Assembly (NCBI GenBank): GCA_963971575.1
Contig: OZ020624.1
Coordinates: 501,001 to 565,000, forward strand
Length of the DNA stretch: 64,000 nucleotides
Origin: Liopterus haemorrhoidalis
Taxonomy: Eukaryota > Arthropoda > Insecta > Coleoptera > Dytiscidae
Direction: 5' to 3'
Position 1 is the first letter of the stretch, and the number at the start of each line of letters is the position of its first letter. Below, piece after piece: positions 1 to 10,863 of this stretch. Made by a program: the position numbers and the translations under genes. The notes under the pieces were generated by a model, which saw only the letters and a list, made by a program, of their open reading frames with translations, did not search any database and was not told where the DNA came from.

Positions 1-362
1 AATGGCACGAGTTGATCAACTTTTGGTAAAAATCGGTTGACTAAAAATGGGAGTTTACTCGTGTAAAAAATACAGAAAAATATTTCGAAAAAATTTATTG
101 AACAAAAGTTGCTATAAAAGCAATAATTAATTACTTTTCTTTGAGAGGTTTTTTGATAAAACGAAAAATTTCGAATAATTTTTGTAAAATTTTTCGAAAT
201 TTTTTCTAAGTCTCAATTTTTTCATACTTATATGTAACGTTTCCATGGTCATGATAAATAATATCTCTGTTAGAAAATATTAGGCCAAGTTATTTCTACT
301 TGCTGCTAGAATGTATTACTTTATGATGGCGGTCGGTCCTGTGGTGGCCACAGCTGATTTTT
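1..362 (+). mobile_element. HINE-1 element, 3' part (cut by window start)
   Basis: This is the downstream two thirds of a HINE-1 copy. It runs from the conserved AATGGCACGAGTTGATCAAC block through the CCATGGTCATGATAAATAA block to the tail. The tail carries GGCGGTCGGT followed by the CTGTGG-TGG-CCACAG hairpin and a T-run. Subterminal inverted repeat plus 3' hairpin is known from DINE-1/HINE (non-autonomous Helentron) elements; the assignment here is by structure. The head and (GTCT)n core lie outside the window. Confidence 0.75.
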
Positions 363-1018
363 GATTAAATCCTTATAGACCTCCTCATATTGAGTTAAAC
401 ATTTATTAATATCAGTAGTTAAACTAAGTCATAACTGTGACACTTTGGCATTGAAAGTCCGACCAGCCGATTTTCACTGAAACCTGATGTAAAAAGATGT
501 GGTTTTTTGAGGCTTGACCGTTGGACTGTCAGCCGTGCCTTCTCGAAAGCCGTGGAATCGTATAGGATATATTCGCTATATTCGGGGCATTTTGTACAAA
601 ATGATTGCCCAATTTTCGTTCTAATTCAAGTCCTAGGAGGACGACTTTTGTTGTGAGCTGGTTCAGGTTCCATTTTTAGATCATATGAACAGAAAGTTTT
701 ATTGTGCATACAAAATGGAGAAACTGTTTCCAACATTTTTAAGAGCCCTGGTGCACTTTTCATAAATCTAAAATTTGGGTATTTATTTAAAAAAATATTT
801 TTAAAGCTATTAAAATAAAACAAACAGATTTATTGTAAAAACGACAGAAGGTAATTATGGTTGTCACTTGTCAACCCTTTACTCCTATTTAACCCTCTAC
901 CTCACACAGGGAGAGGTATAAAACCACAACTGCAGTGTCACGTTCCACCATTAGACATTTTAAAAAATAAGTAAAAAAACAAATATTCATTACTTATCGT
1001 TACGACTTTTGCAGAAAA
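363..1018. other. AT-rich intergenic, nothing recognised
   Basis: No coding potential, terminal repeats or RNA-like structure stand out. The only long open frame (minus, 626-823) has no recognisable motif. Confidence 0.5.
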
Positions 1019-1041
1019 TTTTGGCGGTCGGTAAAAAAAAA
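1019..1041 (-). repeat. HINE-1 head remnant, minus strand
   Basis: The 10-bp GGCGGTCGGT followed by an A-run is the reverse complement of a HINE-1 head. It lies about 120 bp from the head of the next plus-strand copy, so two heads face away from each other here. Only the terminus is left. It could also be a stray tail motif. Confidence 0.45.
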
Positions 1042-1162
1042 AATAAAATAAACTGCAAGTCAATATTGAACCTCGTAATTTCCCGAGAAATGAAAAATTA
1101 AACTTATTTTCTAAAGAAATCTCGAGGAATTTCGAGAAAAATAATTATTAGAATATATATCT

Positions 1163-2735
1163 TTTTACCGACCGCAAACATATATAAGGGAGGTATTGGG
1201 ATCATACCAATTTTGACATTTCGAGATTTCGATGGATCTCCACGAATTGAGGTCCCTACATAACATTTTGACTATTTTTAGCATGATATCTGTTGGTCTG
1301 TCTATCCGTCCGTCCGTCTGTCTATCTGTCTGTCTGTCCGTCCGTCTGTCTGTATACAGGTGCAGAGCAAATTCGGCTAAAAGGATTTTTATGAAACTTC
1401 ATTTTTAAAGTTTTTGAGATCAATGGCACGAGTTGATCAACTTTTGATAAAAATCGGTTGACTAGAAATGGGAGTTTACTCGTGTCGATTTTTGCGTATA
1501 TTTCATAACAGAAAAATATTTCGAAAAAAATTATATAACAAAAGTTGCTATAAAAGCAATAACTAACAACTTATTTCAGACATTTTTTGATAAAACGAAA
1601 AAATATAATATAACATTTATTTAATTTTTTAAAATAGGGCCCCCGTTAGGCTTGTTTTGTATAGATATATAAACTTTGTCTCTCATATAAGGAGCAGAAA
1701 CTAATTCTATCTCCATGTATAAAATTTTATCAAAATTGGCCCATAAACATTAAAAATATTGTAATTTAAAAAAAATTGGACCCCCATTTAGGCCTTTTTG
1801 GTACGGATACATGAATTTTGAACACCTACATACCAGGAGACACTAATTCTAATATTCTGTGTCAAATCCCATCAAAATCGGTCCATAAATAAGCGAGTTA
1901 TGGCCGTGCTCTATTTTTGGTCAAAACTGGAGCAATTTTTTTTACCAACTTGCGAATTTGATGTTTTTGACTATACAGTCAAAAGCCTTATGCACTCCTA
2001 ATTCTAAAACTGTAAGTATTTTCAAAATCCGTTCATAAATAAGCGAGCTACAGTCATTTGAACTAGTTTCCATTAATCCGCTCTAATTATTTGGTCTAAT
2101 TCAGTAATTAGTTCAGATATTTGGTTTAGTTTAGGTGTATTCCCGGGTTAGCAGCACTTGCCATACATTTCTGAATCAAATCAAAATATAAATATACGTC
2201 ATTAGGATTACAATGTAATTTACTGGAAAAACGTATGTCTTAATTGTAATTTATGCAGATAAAATTTGATCAAGGACTTTTTAATTAGGTCTTTTGATTG
2301 GCCCTAGGTACGTGTCGTCAATTGACGCTAAGATGGCTACCTATTTTTGTCTAATGATGACATTTGATATTTTTTAAGGAAATTAAATTGAAAATTTGTG
2401 CTAAAAAGTTGTAAAAAGGTAAGAAATATTTTAAAATTTAATTAGAATTTATTATTTATATTTCACAACAGAAAAATATTTCGAAAAAAATTATTTAACA
2501 AAAGTTGCTATAAAAGCAATAGCTAAAAACTTTTATTTGAGATATTTTTTGATAAAAATTGAAAAAAGTATTTATTTTTTCATACTTATATGTAACGTTT
2601 CCATGGTCATGATAAATAATATCTCTGTTAGAAAATATTAGACCAAATTATTTCTACTCTGCAGCTAAAATGTATTTTCTGCAAGTACTTTGTGATGGCG
2701 GTCGGTCCTGTGGTGGCAACAGCTGATTTTTTTAA
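1163..2735 (+). mobile_element. HINE-1 element with expanded interior
   Basis: The head TTTTTACCGACC, the (GTCT)n core near 1296-1352, the TTGATCAACTTTTGGTAAAA-like block and the tail hairpin near 2700-2732 are all present. An extra 850 bp (about 1605-2457) sits inside, flanked by two copies of the CAGAAAAATATTTCG / GCTATAAAAGCAATA segment. The copy therefore has either an internal duplication or two fused elements. It ends just before a separate hAT MITE. Confidence 0.75.
1640..2060 (+). repeat. Degenerate ~150-bp tandem repeat inside HINE-1
   Basis: Three diverged units share CCCCC(A/G)TTAGGC near their start, an ACTAATTCTA block in the middle and ATCAAAATCGGTCCATAAA-type ends. Units begin near 1640, 1790 and 1950. 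No protein is encoded. Confidence 0.5.
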
Positions 2736-2754
2736 TGTTGAAAATATTGTAGAG

Positions 2755-3093
2755 TAGCGTTTTCCAAAGTGTGGGTCGCGACCCTGCACTGGGTCGCAGA
2801 AAAATTTTGCAGGGTCGCGAAAAAAATTGTAAAAACACAAAGATTTTTTTGTACATATTATTTTTTTTACGTCAGTTAATCACTAGAATAGTGTGTATTT
2901 GTGCTCTTTATTACTATACTATATTCTTTATTACTATACTATACTCTTTATTACTATTTATTACTCTTTATTACTATAAAGCTCCTGCTTTAAAATAAAA
3001 TTTGTTTTGTAAATAAATGTTATTTTTCATAAGATCGTGAAAAATTTTAAAACCTCGTACCGGGTCGCGGTCAAAAAAGTTTGGGAACCGCTG
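2755..3093. mobile_element. hAT MITE with perfect 8-bp target duplication
   Basis: The ends are inverted: TAGCGTTTTCCAAAGTGTGG on the left pairs with CAAAAAAGTTTGGGAACCGCTG on the right in imperfect form, followed inward by GGGTCGCG motifs. The flanks TTGTAGAG (2747-2754 and 3094-3101) are identical 8-mers, the duplication expected of hAT transposition. Length is 339 bp and there is no transposase frame, so it is non-autonomous. Confidence 0.85.
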
Positions 3094-3101
3094 TTGTAGA
3101 G

Positions 3102-3779
3102 GATAAAAACATGTTAAAATTATAGTCAACTTTAAAGTACTAAAGTATTGATTTAAATAACATTAGAACAAATAGATAACGTGTCTACTATGATGAAAAT
3201 AAAACCTCCTTACAGTGGCTCTTCAATTAAATTCAGAAAAAATAAATAAATTGCAGGTCAACGTTGAACCTGTCTCGTAATTGTTGATGTTGGTACTCTG
3301 AGTTTTCGTACGTCGATGAAGTTTATTTTTGCGGTCTCAGACTGCAGGTCTACAGGTATCCGTGGATGTTATCTTTATTATTCTGTGAGCGAGTGGGTTT
3401 CTTGTAATGATACTGCGCTGGCCGATGGTAGATGGTAGATGGTAGATGGGAGATGGACGATCGACGATCGACGATGGGATACTGGTTTATTATCATGAGA
3501 GAGATTCTGTCGCAGTAAAAACTACATATCCACTTCTTTGTTTTAATACAAATATTTAGCGCTCCCAAATAACACACTCTAAGTGCTTTTCAATTTAACA
3601 TGCCGAATGCATTTCATCTTAATGGTCGAGCCATTACAACAACCGATACACGGCCTTTCTTTACAACGTATTATTTACGATTGTCTTTCTTCAGATTAAA
3701 ATCAATAAACGAAAAATAAATAGTGTTGTAAATTTTTGGAATATACGAAGGAGCATAGATTTGACCTGGATTTTTTTAT
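3102..3779. other. Intergenic with short GATGGTA microsatellite
   Basis: Mostly unique AT-rich sequence. A short GATGGTA/GATGGGA array followed by CGATCGA repeats lies at about 3420-3476. The segment near 3238-3285 resembles 1040-1085, a low-grade dispersed repeat. No gene seen. Confidence 0.5.
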
Positions 3780-3807
3780 ACAATAACTGTCTGTTTGTCT
3801 GTCTGAC

Positions 3808-3855
<48 letters not shown>

Positions 3856-4072
3856 CGTCCGTTTGTCTGTCTGTCTGTCTGTGTACACGTGCAGAGCAAA
3901 TTTGGCTGAAAGGATTTTTATGAAACTGCATATTTAAGCTTTTGACATCAATGGCACGAGTTGATCAACTTTTGGTAAAAATCGGTTGACTAGAAATGGG
4001 AGTTTACTCGTATCGATTTTAAGATTTTTGCGAATATTTAGCAAGAGAAAAATATTTCGAAAAAATTAAATA

Positions 4073-4075
<3 letters not shown>
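3780..4075 (+). mobile_element. HINE-1 partial copy (core and middle)
   Basis: It starts in a long (GTCT)n run, continues through GTACACGTGCAGAGCAAAT and the TTGATCAACTTTTGG block, and stops at an AT microsatellite. Head and tail are missing. Confidence 0.7.

Positions 4076-4151
<76 letters not shown>
4076..4151. repeat. (AT)n microsatellite
   Basis: An uninterrupted alternating AT run of about 75 bp. It separates a plus-strand and a minus-strand partial HINE-1 copy and is a possible breakpoint. The tyrosine-isoleucine reading frames across it are artefacts. Confidence 0.95.
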
Positions 4152-4152
<1 letters not shown>

Positions 4153-4283
4153 TCCATAAAGAACAATATACTTTTGCATGCGCTTGAAAAATTTTCGAAG
4201 CATTTTTTTCCACTCCGATTGAGGCTTTTCTCACTGCGATTGTCAAATTATGTGGAATAAGTCACATGACGATCTTGCAGTAT

Positions 4284-4446
4284 AGACGGACAGACGGACG
4301 GACAGACAGACCGACAGACATCATGCCAAAAATAGTCAAAACGTTATGTAGGGACCTCAATTCGTGGAGATCCATCGAAATCTCGAAATGTCAAAATCGG
4401 TATGATCACAATACCTCCCTTATATATGTTGACGGTCGGTAAAAAT
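4284..4446 (-). mobile_element. HINE-1 partial copy (head and core), minus strand
   Basis: (GACA)n core, then the conserved GTCCCTACATAACGTTTTGA block in reverse complement, ending at GTTGACGGTCGGTAAAAA, the reversed head. It faces the preceding plus-strand partial copy across the AT run. Confidence 0.75.
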
Positions 4447-4970
4447 TGATAGCTACCTTCGTACATATAAAACTGTCAAACCAGTCTATCAAATCACTAC
4501 TTTAACATACCAAATTCCCTAAACGAGTATTTGATTATATAATGCAAAATTATAACTTTAAAAAATATGAAAAAGCAGAATAGAAAAAACTCGTTACATA
4601 AGGCTTTTTACCGCACTTTTCGAGTCGTTTTTTTAGCTTCGACGCATGCGACATTATTATTATTATTATTATTATATTATTTATTTTACATCGGCCTTTA
4701 TTTCTGCAACGAGGCTAATCGCCGATGCCACGGGGCGAGCTCCTACACCTGGATGAATGGTGAATGATTGTGAAAATGAGAGTAATGTTAACATATTATT
4801 CTCGCCCGAATAATGTCACCAACGAAGCAGGCTCGAACCATGCTAACTGAAGATCTGGCGAATATTGGTAAACAAGATCAAATCTAATGACACGTCCAAG
4901 GGATGACTGTGGGGATGTTGTGCGATGATGAGAGGAGAGTATCCGTATGTTCGTAGAGGGAGAGAGGATG
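4447..4970. other. Intergenic with (ATT)n run
   Basis: Contains a (TTA)n microsatellite at about 4652-4682. The remainder looks unique and has no convincing coding frame. Confidence 0.5.
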
Positions 4971-5233
4971 TATGATGGATGCAGTGCGCAGTGTGGATGT
5001 TAGCAGCGGTCGTCAAGCGGTCTGGTGCTCTGAGCCACGGTCTGGGTGGGCCGTGGCGCGATCGCCCGTTCCCATGACCTGCCCGGGGCGGTCCGCAGCC
5101 CTACCTGCCCGTTGCCCGTGTGTGCGTGTGTGGGAACACACCTGTTCAACAGCATCGCGAACCAGTGACGGAGATCGCCGGACATCGAGGGCATACACTC
5201 GCCCAGAGTCCATCCAACCGATCATACAGGGTG
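4971..5233. other. GC-rich, CpG-containing island of unknown role
   Basis: About 260 bp of clearly higher GC than its surroundings, with several CpGs and frames open on both strands (plus 4972-5283, minus 5013-5276). None shows a recognisable domain. It could be a first exon or promoter of an unseen gene, or the end of an old element. It stops where a hAT MITE begins. Confidence 0.3.
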
Positions 5234-5241
5234 TATCACAC

Positions 5242-5589
5242 CAGTGTTTCTCCAACTTTCGACAATTGCGGACCATTTTTTGAATTCCAAGCTAACCGCG
5301 GACCACCAAAAACAAAAAAAATTTCGTTATGGTATACATTAAAAAAATGTGGGATTAAGGAAAGTAATATTATCTTGACCTTCTTTGTTTTAATATTGAA
5401 ATAAGTGGTTACTAGGCAACTAATAAACAAATGGGGCGCAAATAGTTTTGCATATATCGCAAGTAATTTACAGAAAAAAAAAACGCGTATTTTAGACAAA
5501 TAAAGTGACACCCGCTGTTCTAACAAGAAAGGCCTATTATTAATGATAATGAAATTTAGTGTGCGCGGTCCACAGTTTAGGAAACACTG
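5242..5589. mobile_element. hAT MITE, 348 bp
   Basis: Terminal inverted repeats CAGTGTTTCTCCAAC and its counterpart ending GGAAACACTG. Flanks TATCACAC (5234-5241) and TATCAGAC (5590-5597) match at 7 of 8 bases, an aged hAT target duplication. Inside are GCGGACCA and GCGCGGTCC motifs near the two ends. No transposase. Confidence 0.75.
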
Positions 5590-6115
5590 TATCAGACCAC
5601 CCGTCCACCCCTTTTTTCTCAAAAACGCGACGTGTGAGCAAATTGGAAAAAAATGATGACAGTCAGTCTGTCGAAAGAATCGATTAGTAATATTGCATTT
5701 TTCGGAATAAACTTGAAGAACAGAATATCAATGACAACTTTGATTTTTTAAACGGTTATGTATGTCGAGTTGGCGGATAGAGCTTTGGCTTTGGATAGAG
5801 CTTTTTGGAAAGGTTTTATTTAAATTTCCTTTTGATATATTTTACGATTTACGAAAAATTGTATTCTCTATAAACTGTTGAAAGTAAAATATTTTTATTT
5901 ATAAGTGCAATTTTCTAATATCATTAACTATATATACAGGAATAAGCGTTTAACAGTATAAATCATTTATGTATAAATAAATAATTTTGTATACAAATTT
6001 TTTAGAATTTATTTTTATTTTGTTCCATACAAAAAAATTTGTTTTTGAGATTTTCATACCGGACTATAGTGAATCCGGACTAATCGAAACCGGACTATTC
6101 GAGGTATTCCTGTAC
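5590..6115. other. Intergenic holding a dispersed repeat
   Basis: About 5705-5912 is clearly similar to 31822-32006: both contain GACAACTTTGATTTTTTAAA, a TAGAGCTTT block and TTTTACGATTTACGAA. Near 6057-6105 the phrase CCGGACTA recurs three times, reminiscent of Tigger/pogo ends. Otherwise unremarkable. Confidence 0.4.
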
Positions 6116-6285
6116 ATATCTCGGATTCAATGCGGCTGTTTCCAGGAAGTTGTCATGACATAAGTCTTCTGTTTGTCCTCTCGTCGGCATTGTTTCTATT
6201 CGAACTTCGTCTCTAGGTCTTCCTCGCTATCTTCTCCTCTCTGGTATCCAAGTTAGTATCATTTTTGATCATATATCTTCCGTCT
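6116..6285 (-). pseudogene. Possible non-LTR retrotransposon C-terminal fragment
   Basis: The minus strand reads a short stretch containing PERRRRRGRPRDEVR-like sequence, with a stop. This resembles the basic RRGRPRxTW segment near the C-terminus of many insect non-LTR reverse transcriptases. It is short, and I see no reverse transcriptase catalytic motif, so the call is tentative. Confidence 0.3.
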
Positions 6286-6435
6286 TTCTATTTCCGTAAC
6301 CGAACCAGATTAACGAACCGGTCTGGTAGTTTTTGGGTGATGTTCAAACAAAATTTCCGTATCTTTTTTATGTACAATTCAGTTTTTAAAGAAGTCTGTT
6401 CAATATCAAATGAATGAAGCAACAACCAACTTATA

Positions 6436-7361
6436 CAAGGTGTCTCAAAAGAAATTTTATATTTATTTAGCTTACTGCGTGAACGCAACGTATCCGAGGG
6501 GCGCGGGGGTTATGTTAATCGGTAACCTGGCTCTTGGGAATATAGTCGCTATAGAGCGTTTCTCGGGAGCAGACCGCGCGTTATGCGTGCGAGAGTTTTA
6601 CAAAAACGGTGATTCGGCGACTGTAGCGCGTAGAAAATTCTGCAGTGTTCGAGGTTTTCGCCACTTAAATGATGCGCCAAGCATTCCTCTCATTCGACAT
6701 TGGGTTAAAAAGTTTGAAGAGACTGGTACAACGCTGGATAAATCAAAATTCGGGCGACCTAGGTCATCAAGAACGGTAGAAAACGTGGAGAATGTTAATC
6801 AGTCTGTTCGTGACGACCCAAACCTTTCAATTCAGAAGCGCGCAAGTGCTTTAAATGTGCATAGATCATCATTACATCGCATTATGCACAAAGACCTAAA
6901 GCTGCACCCCTACAAAATTCAATTGGTGCAAGAATTAAAGCCCCAAGATGCCAGTCTGCCACGTGTTCGTGAAATTTTCTCAGGCAAATTGATCTCCCGG
7001 AGAGGTGACATAAATTGGCCTCCACGCAATCCAGATTTAACCCCTATGGACTTTTTCCTATGGGGTTATCTTAAATCTAAAGTTTACGCCAATAAACCGA
7101 CTTCACTGGCGCATTTGAAAGAAAATATCCGTCACGAAATGGCAGCCATCCCTGAGTCCACCTGCCGAGACGTCATAAGTAATTTTACTGTTCGATTAAA
7201 TGAGTGCCGAGAACGCGAGGGTCTACATTTAGACGATATTATTTTTAAGAAATAAATCCCCAAAAAGTGTATTTTAATAATTAATAAACATTTTTTCTAT
7301 ATACGGCTTACTTTTTTTTTAATCGATCCACTAAATATAAAATTTCTTTTGAGACACCTTG
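6436..7361 (+). mobile_element. Mariner/Tc1-superfamily element, internally deleted
   Basis: Perfect 30-bp terminal inverted repeats (6436-6465 and 7332-7361) begin CAAGGTGTCTCAAAAGAAAT. TA dinucleotides flank both ends, as expected for this superfamily. The 926-bp body encodes one transposase frame lacking its middle. Because the repeats are still perfect, the copy looks young or mobilised in trans. Confidence 0.9.
6512..7255 (+). pseudogene. Mariner-like transposase lacking catalytic centre
   Basis: A continuous frame of about 247 codons from the ATG at 6512. The longer frame from 6410 starts outside the inverted repeat, so I reject that start. The N-terminal half holds a helix-turn-helix region of the type used by insect DUF4817/Tc3-like transposases: FSGADRALCVREFYKNG, WVKKFEETG, then a GRPRSSRT linker and a second helical segment ending HRIMHKDLKLHPYK. 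The C-terminal part has WPPRNPDLTPMDFFLWGYLK, which supplies the third acidic residue. The segment that should carry the first two catalytic aspartates is missing between KPQD and GDINW. The frame is intact across the deletion, so the product would bind DNA but not cut it. Confidence 0.8.
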
Positions 7362-7366
7362 TATAT

Positions 7367-7950
7367 ATATTTCTGTCTCACTCATTGCTTGCAAGTATTA
7401 CTGAGAAACAAATATATAAATAAGATAAATATATAATTAATTGTTGATTCGTTCATTTGTTATCAAACAGGCTTCTTTAAAAAACAGAACTTGAGATTTA
7501 ATAATTAGATAAATTTTACTCATACTATTCAATTGATCTAAATCTAATATGTTGTATTTAAAAGAGAGATTGTGGGCAGCCTAGTTGTGAGGTGTTTCTG
7601 CGGCACTGGCTCTTGTCCGAGGAGCATAAATCACAGACTGTTAGTTTAAAATTAATTGAAATATCAGGCTGAGTGTATCAGATCAAATCTTCCATCGATA
7701 ATTGCACCTCTCTCCCCTGAGAACCGCCCAGCCCGTTACTGGCGGACAGCGGCGTACATCACCACGGCCTCACCAAAAAACCAACAACAACAAGGGAGCA
7801 AGCCTTATGCACATTTAACTGATTCCCTCGCGTACGTCCACACGCATAAGGGGGCCCTGAGCTTAAAAGAAAAAAACGAACAAAATTTATTTAAAAATTA
7901 AAATACTAATGAATAACATAGAAATACAAAGCAGTTCTGTACCACTTTTG
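7367..7950. other. Intergenic, no feature recognised
   Basis: AT-rich first half, mixed composition at 7680-7880. The plus frame at 7656-7901 has no recognisable domain. Confidence 0.45.
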
Positions 7951-7954
7951 ACCC

Positions 7955-8407
7955 CAAAAATAAAAAATTTAAATAACTCCCTCATTATTGACTTAACAGC
8001 AAAAATTTATATAACAAATATTGTTAAGAATAAGAAGACAAATCATTTATCTAAATGCATTCTTTTGATTGGATAAATATTTGAAGAGTAACGGCGGAAA
8101 AAACCCAAAAATTAAAAATTAAAAATTACTCCCTTGTTATTGACACAACAGCAAAAATTTATATTACAAATATTGTTAATAATAAGAAGACAAATCTTTT
8201 ATCTCAATGCGTTCTTTGATTGGTTGAATATTTGGAGAGTTATGGCGGAAAACCCCCAAAAATTAAAAATTTAAATTACTCCCTTGTTATTGACACAACA
8301 ACAAAAACTTATATAACAAATATTGTTAAGAATAAAAAGACGAATCTTCTATCTCAATGCATTTTTTTGATTGAATAAATATTTGGAAAGTTACGGCGGA
8401 AAAACTC
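7955..8407. repeat. ~150-bp tandem repeat, three units
   Basis: The anchor TATTGACNCAACAGCAAAAA recurs at about 7989, 8141 and 8291, spacing 150-152 bp. Each unit ends in TACGGCGGAAAAA or a close variant. Units are about 85-90% similar by eye. It carries no coding frame. Confidence 0.8.
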
Positions 8408-9226
8408 AGTGGCAACTTACGGCAAAAATTAAACAAATTAATATGTCTTTTATAACAAAACTTTTATTAAGGTGCTTTAAGGTATCAACCATTAAAAAAG
8501 AAATAAGAAGACCTTAAACACCCTGTATATGACACAAATTGATTTAAACAAGAAAAGACCTTTTGACTTATGTATTTTTCCAATTTGAGTTACAGGAAGA
8601 TACCCTAACATTTAAATTTTAATAAATCTGTTTTATATTTACTTTATATCTAAAATAAATGTTTGTTTTTGCACCATAAAACACTACCTGTATTTCTATG
8701 ATTTTTAGGTATTTTCGTGGTTATTTCCCCCTCCCAGTGGCACGGCACTGTCAGCCATCAATATATAATGTATGCGCGGTCAACCCCCTGACCGTACAGT
8801 ATTTATTAATTGCCTGTTTGAAATATAAAATTTTAATTTAGCATCAAATTATGTAAATATAATAAACGCTCAGCCACACAGATTGAACGTATGTGCTTCT
8901 TCCCCACGACCCCCTGTATGTCGCCCCCCAGCCCCCCAGTCCCCGCCACCGCCCCCACCACTGGGGGCAGCCGAGAACAACACCGTCATCTCGAAGTTTA
9001 ATCAACAAGAATTTCAGCAATGCCAACTTACACACTTTATGGCAGGCCGTTACAATATTTATTATTACTATTTAAAAAGCTTAATAGAAAATTTATTAAA
9101 ATTATGGTTTGTTCAAATTTAAACTATTACTCTTATGTTTTAATTTGAACCAATTTTATTTATTTATTTATTATTATTTTTTTAATTAAACGCATTTTTA
9201 TTATATTTTCGTTTATTTCTTCTCTA
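8408..9226. other. Intergenic with C-rich patch
   Basis: Mostly AT-rich. A poly-C-rich segment at about 8907-8975 stands out (CCCCCCAGCCCCCCAGTCCC); the proline-rich frames across it are compositional artefacts. Confidence 0.45.
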
Positions 9227-9234
9227 TATATTAG

Positions 9235-9399
9235 CAGGGCCGCCCTAACCACAGGGCTAAATGGGCTATAGCCCCAGGGCGCAAGCCTTTTGGGGCGACA
9301 ATTTTTATTTCCCCGTTTGCTATTCTGTGAATTTTCTTACGAAGAGGGGCGCATTATTTTTAGTAGCCCACGGGTGTCGAATTTCTTAAGACGGCCCTG
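9235..9399. mobile_element. Short hAT MITE with perfect 8-bp duplication
   Basis: 165 bp, starting CAGGGCCGCC and ending GGCCCTG. The flanking 8-mers TATATTAG (9227-9234 and 9400-9407) are identical. There is no coding capacity. The ends resemble the CAGGGCCG family of hAT derivatives common in animals. Confidence 0.85.
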
Positions 9400-9407
9400 T
9401 ATATTAG

Positions 9408-9744
9408 GAGGACCTGAAAGAAATCCACTTTCAGCCTGTAGTACCCGATGCAATTTCTCAATTTGAATCTCGTACGATTTGTTGCACGATAATTATTGCA
9501 TTGAGAATTTTGTTCAGAATTATCGAATGTAAAATTATTGTAGTATACCATCCAATATTTGTTGCTTTGAATCTGTACCAATTGATACGCACTACGCCTA
9601 TTTTTGTAAGTTGACAAAATTTAAATAATTGTACTTAACCTAGAATGGACAGATAGTTTACCAAATTTTGAAGACTGATAATATTAATCTTTGTCCCAAA
9701 TCAATAATTCTCCTATATTCGCAAAGCCGTACCGTTTTCCCCCT
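9408..9744. other. Intergenic, nothing recognised
   Basis: Unique-looking AT-rich sequence between a hAT MITE and a fold-back element. Confidence 0.45.
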
Positions 9745-10490
9745 TAAGAGAGGGGGGGGGGCTTAGGGTCTGATAACCACATTTTAAGCATATTTTTGTA
9801 TTTTTTTTCAAATCTATGGTTAAATTTATTCATTTTCAAACTAAGTACATATATAAAGTATGTTTTGAAGAAGATACAAAAAAATTTTGAAGGCTAAATA
9901 TGGCGAAATGAGCCAGCTGTGGCAAATCTTCTCAGACTCCGGGAAAAAAAATAGATTTTGCGGTGACCAGCATAACTCGTCACTGGATCATCTGAAATCA
10001 AAAATCCAAAAAGATTTTGTTAGTTTACGAGTTTGCCGAGGTAACCACGTTGAGATATATTTTTTTTTTATTTAACAATCACAAATATACTCATTTTTAG
10101 GTTTTTTTTTAGGGGGAATTAATTTTTTTTTTGTCTTCTAAGTAAAGCTAAAAACTGAAAAATCATTTTAAAAATAAAAACTCAACGTCATTACCTCGGC
10201 AAACTCATAAACTAACAAAATCTTTTTGGATTTTTGATTTCAGATGATCCAGTGACGAGTTATGCTGGTCACCGCAAAATCTAATTTTTTCCCGGAGTCT
10301 GAGAAGATTTGCCACAGCTGGCTCATTTCGCCATATTTTGTCTTCAAAATTTTTTTGTATCTTCTTCAAAACATACTTTATATATGTACTTAGTTTGAAA
10401 ATGAATAAATTTAACCATAGATTTGAAAAAAATTCACAAAAATATGCTTAAAATGTGGTTATCAGACCCTACCCCCCCTTAACCCTAAAA
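9745..10490. repeat. Fold-back element, ~300-bp inverted arms
   Basis: The left arm (about 9765-10065) and right arm (about 10165-10470) are inverted copies with few mismatches by eye. They share GTCTGATAACCACATTTTAA, CATATTTTTGT, GAGCCAGCTGTGGCAAATC and CCTCGGCAAACTC-type blocks. A T-rich spacer of about 100 bp separates them. Both outer edges lie in G/C runs (TTAGGGTCTGATAACC). Such structures are typical of long-inverted-repeat MITEs or Foldback elements. No transposase is present. Confidence 0.8.
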
Positions 10491-10680
10491 ATAGCCCCCT
10501 TAAAATATCCTTCAAATACTTTTTTTTTATTTATTCTAATTCCCACCAAAATGTACTTAATCAAACCATTAATTTTTTTTTTTTCAAAAGAACATGCAAT
10601 TTATTTTATGCCAACTTAATGTAAAATAATTATTTTTTATTTTAAACAAAAGAAGACTCTAGCTCTTATAGTTATGGCAC
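10491..10680. other. Short AT-rich intergenic
   Basis: Homopolymer-rich, no feature. Confidence 0.4.
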
Positions 10681-10863
10681 CAGTGTGAAAAGCCCCAATT
10701 GTGTACGGCCCGAATTGTCCATCGCCCCAGTTGTTAATGGCCCCAGTTGTGCAAAGCCCCAATTGTGTACGGCCCGAATTGTCCATAGCTTAGTTGTTAA
10801 TGGCTCCAGTTGTGAAAAGCCCCAACTGTGAACGGTTCGAATTGTCTTACGGCCCCAGTTGTC
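10681..10863 (-). repeat. 64-bp higher-order minisatellite, locus 1
   Basis: Built from 15-17-bp subunits of the form ACAAYTSGGGCNNNNNC (read on the minus strand). Four subunit types ending GCCGTAC, GCTTTTC, GCCATTA and GCGATGG alternate in order. The same array is at 34603-34832 in the opposite orientation. No open frame of interest. Confidence 0.8.

Noticed and set aside
3691..3899. Open frames rich in DRQTDRQT on several HINE-1 cores
   Set aside because: They are translations of the (GTCT)n/(GACA)n microsatellite and appear on whichever strand has no stop; not genes.
4019..4246. Open frame with a long YIYIYI tract (also at 36299-36687)
   Set aside because: Translation of (AT)n microsatellite. 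Only the first 60 or so residues of the 36687 minus frame are real, as a Tigger fragment.
4971..5233. tRNA or small RNA gene in the GC-rich island
   Set aside because: No cloverleaf, no GGTTCRANYCC box or other RNA signature found.
6410..6511. Upstream start for the mariner-like transposase
   Set aside because: The ATG at 6410 lies outside the left inverted repeat and the frame would read through it; the ATG at 6512 is inside the element.
8883..9075. Proline-rich frames
   Set aside because: Produced by a C-rich patch; two overlapping frames are both open, which argues against coding.
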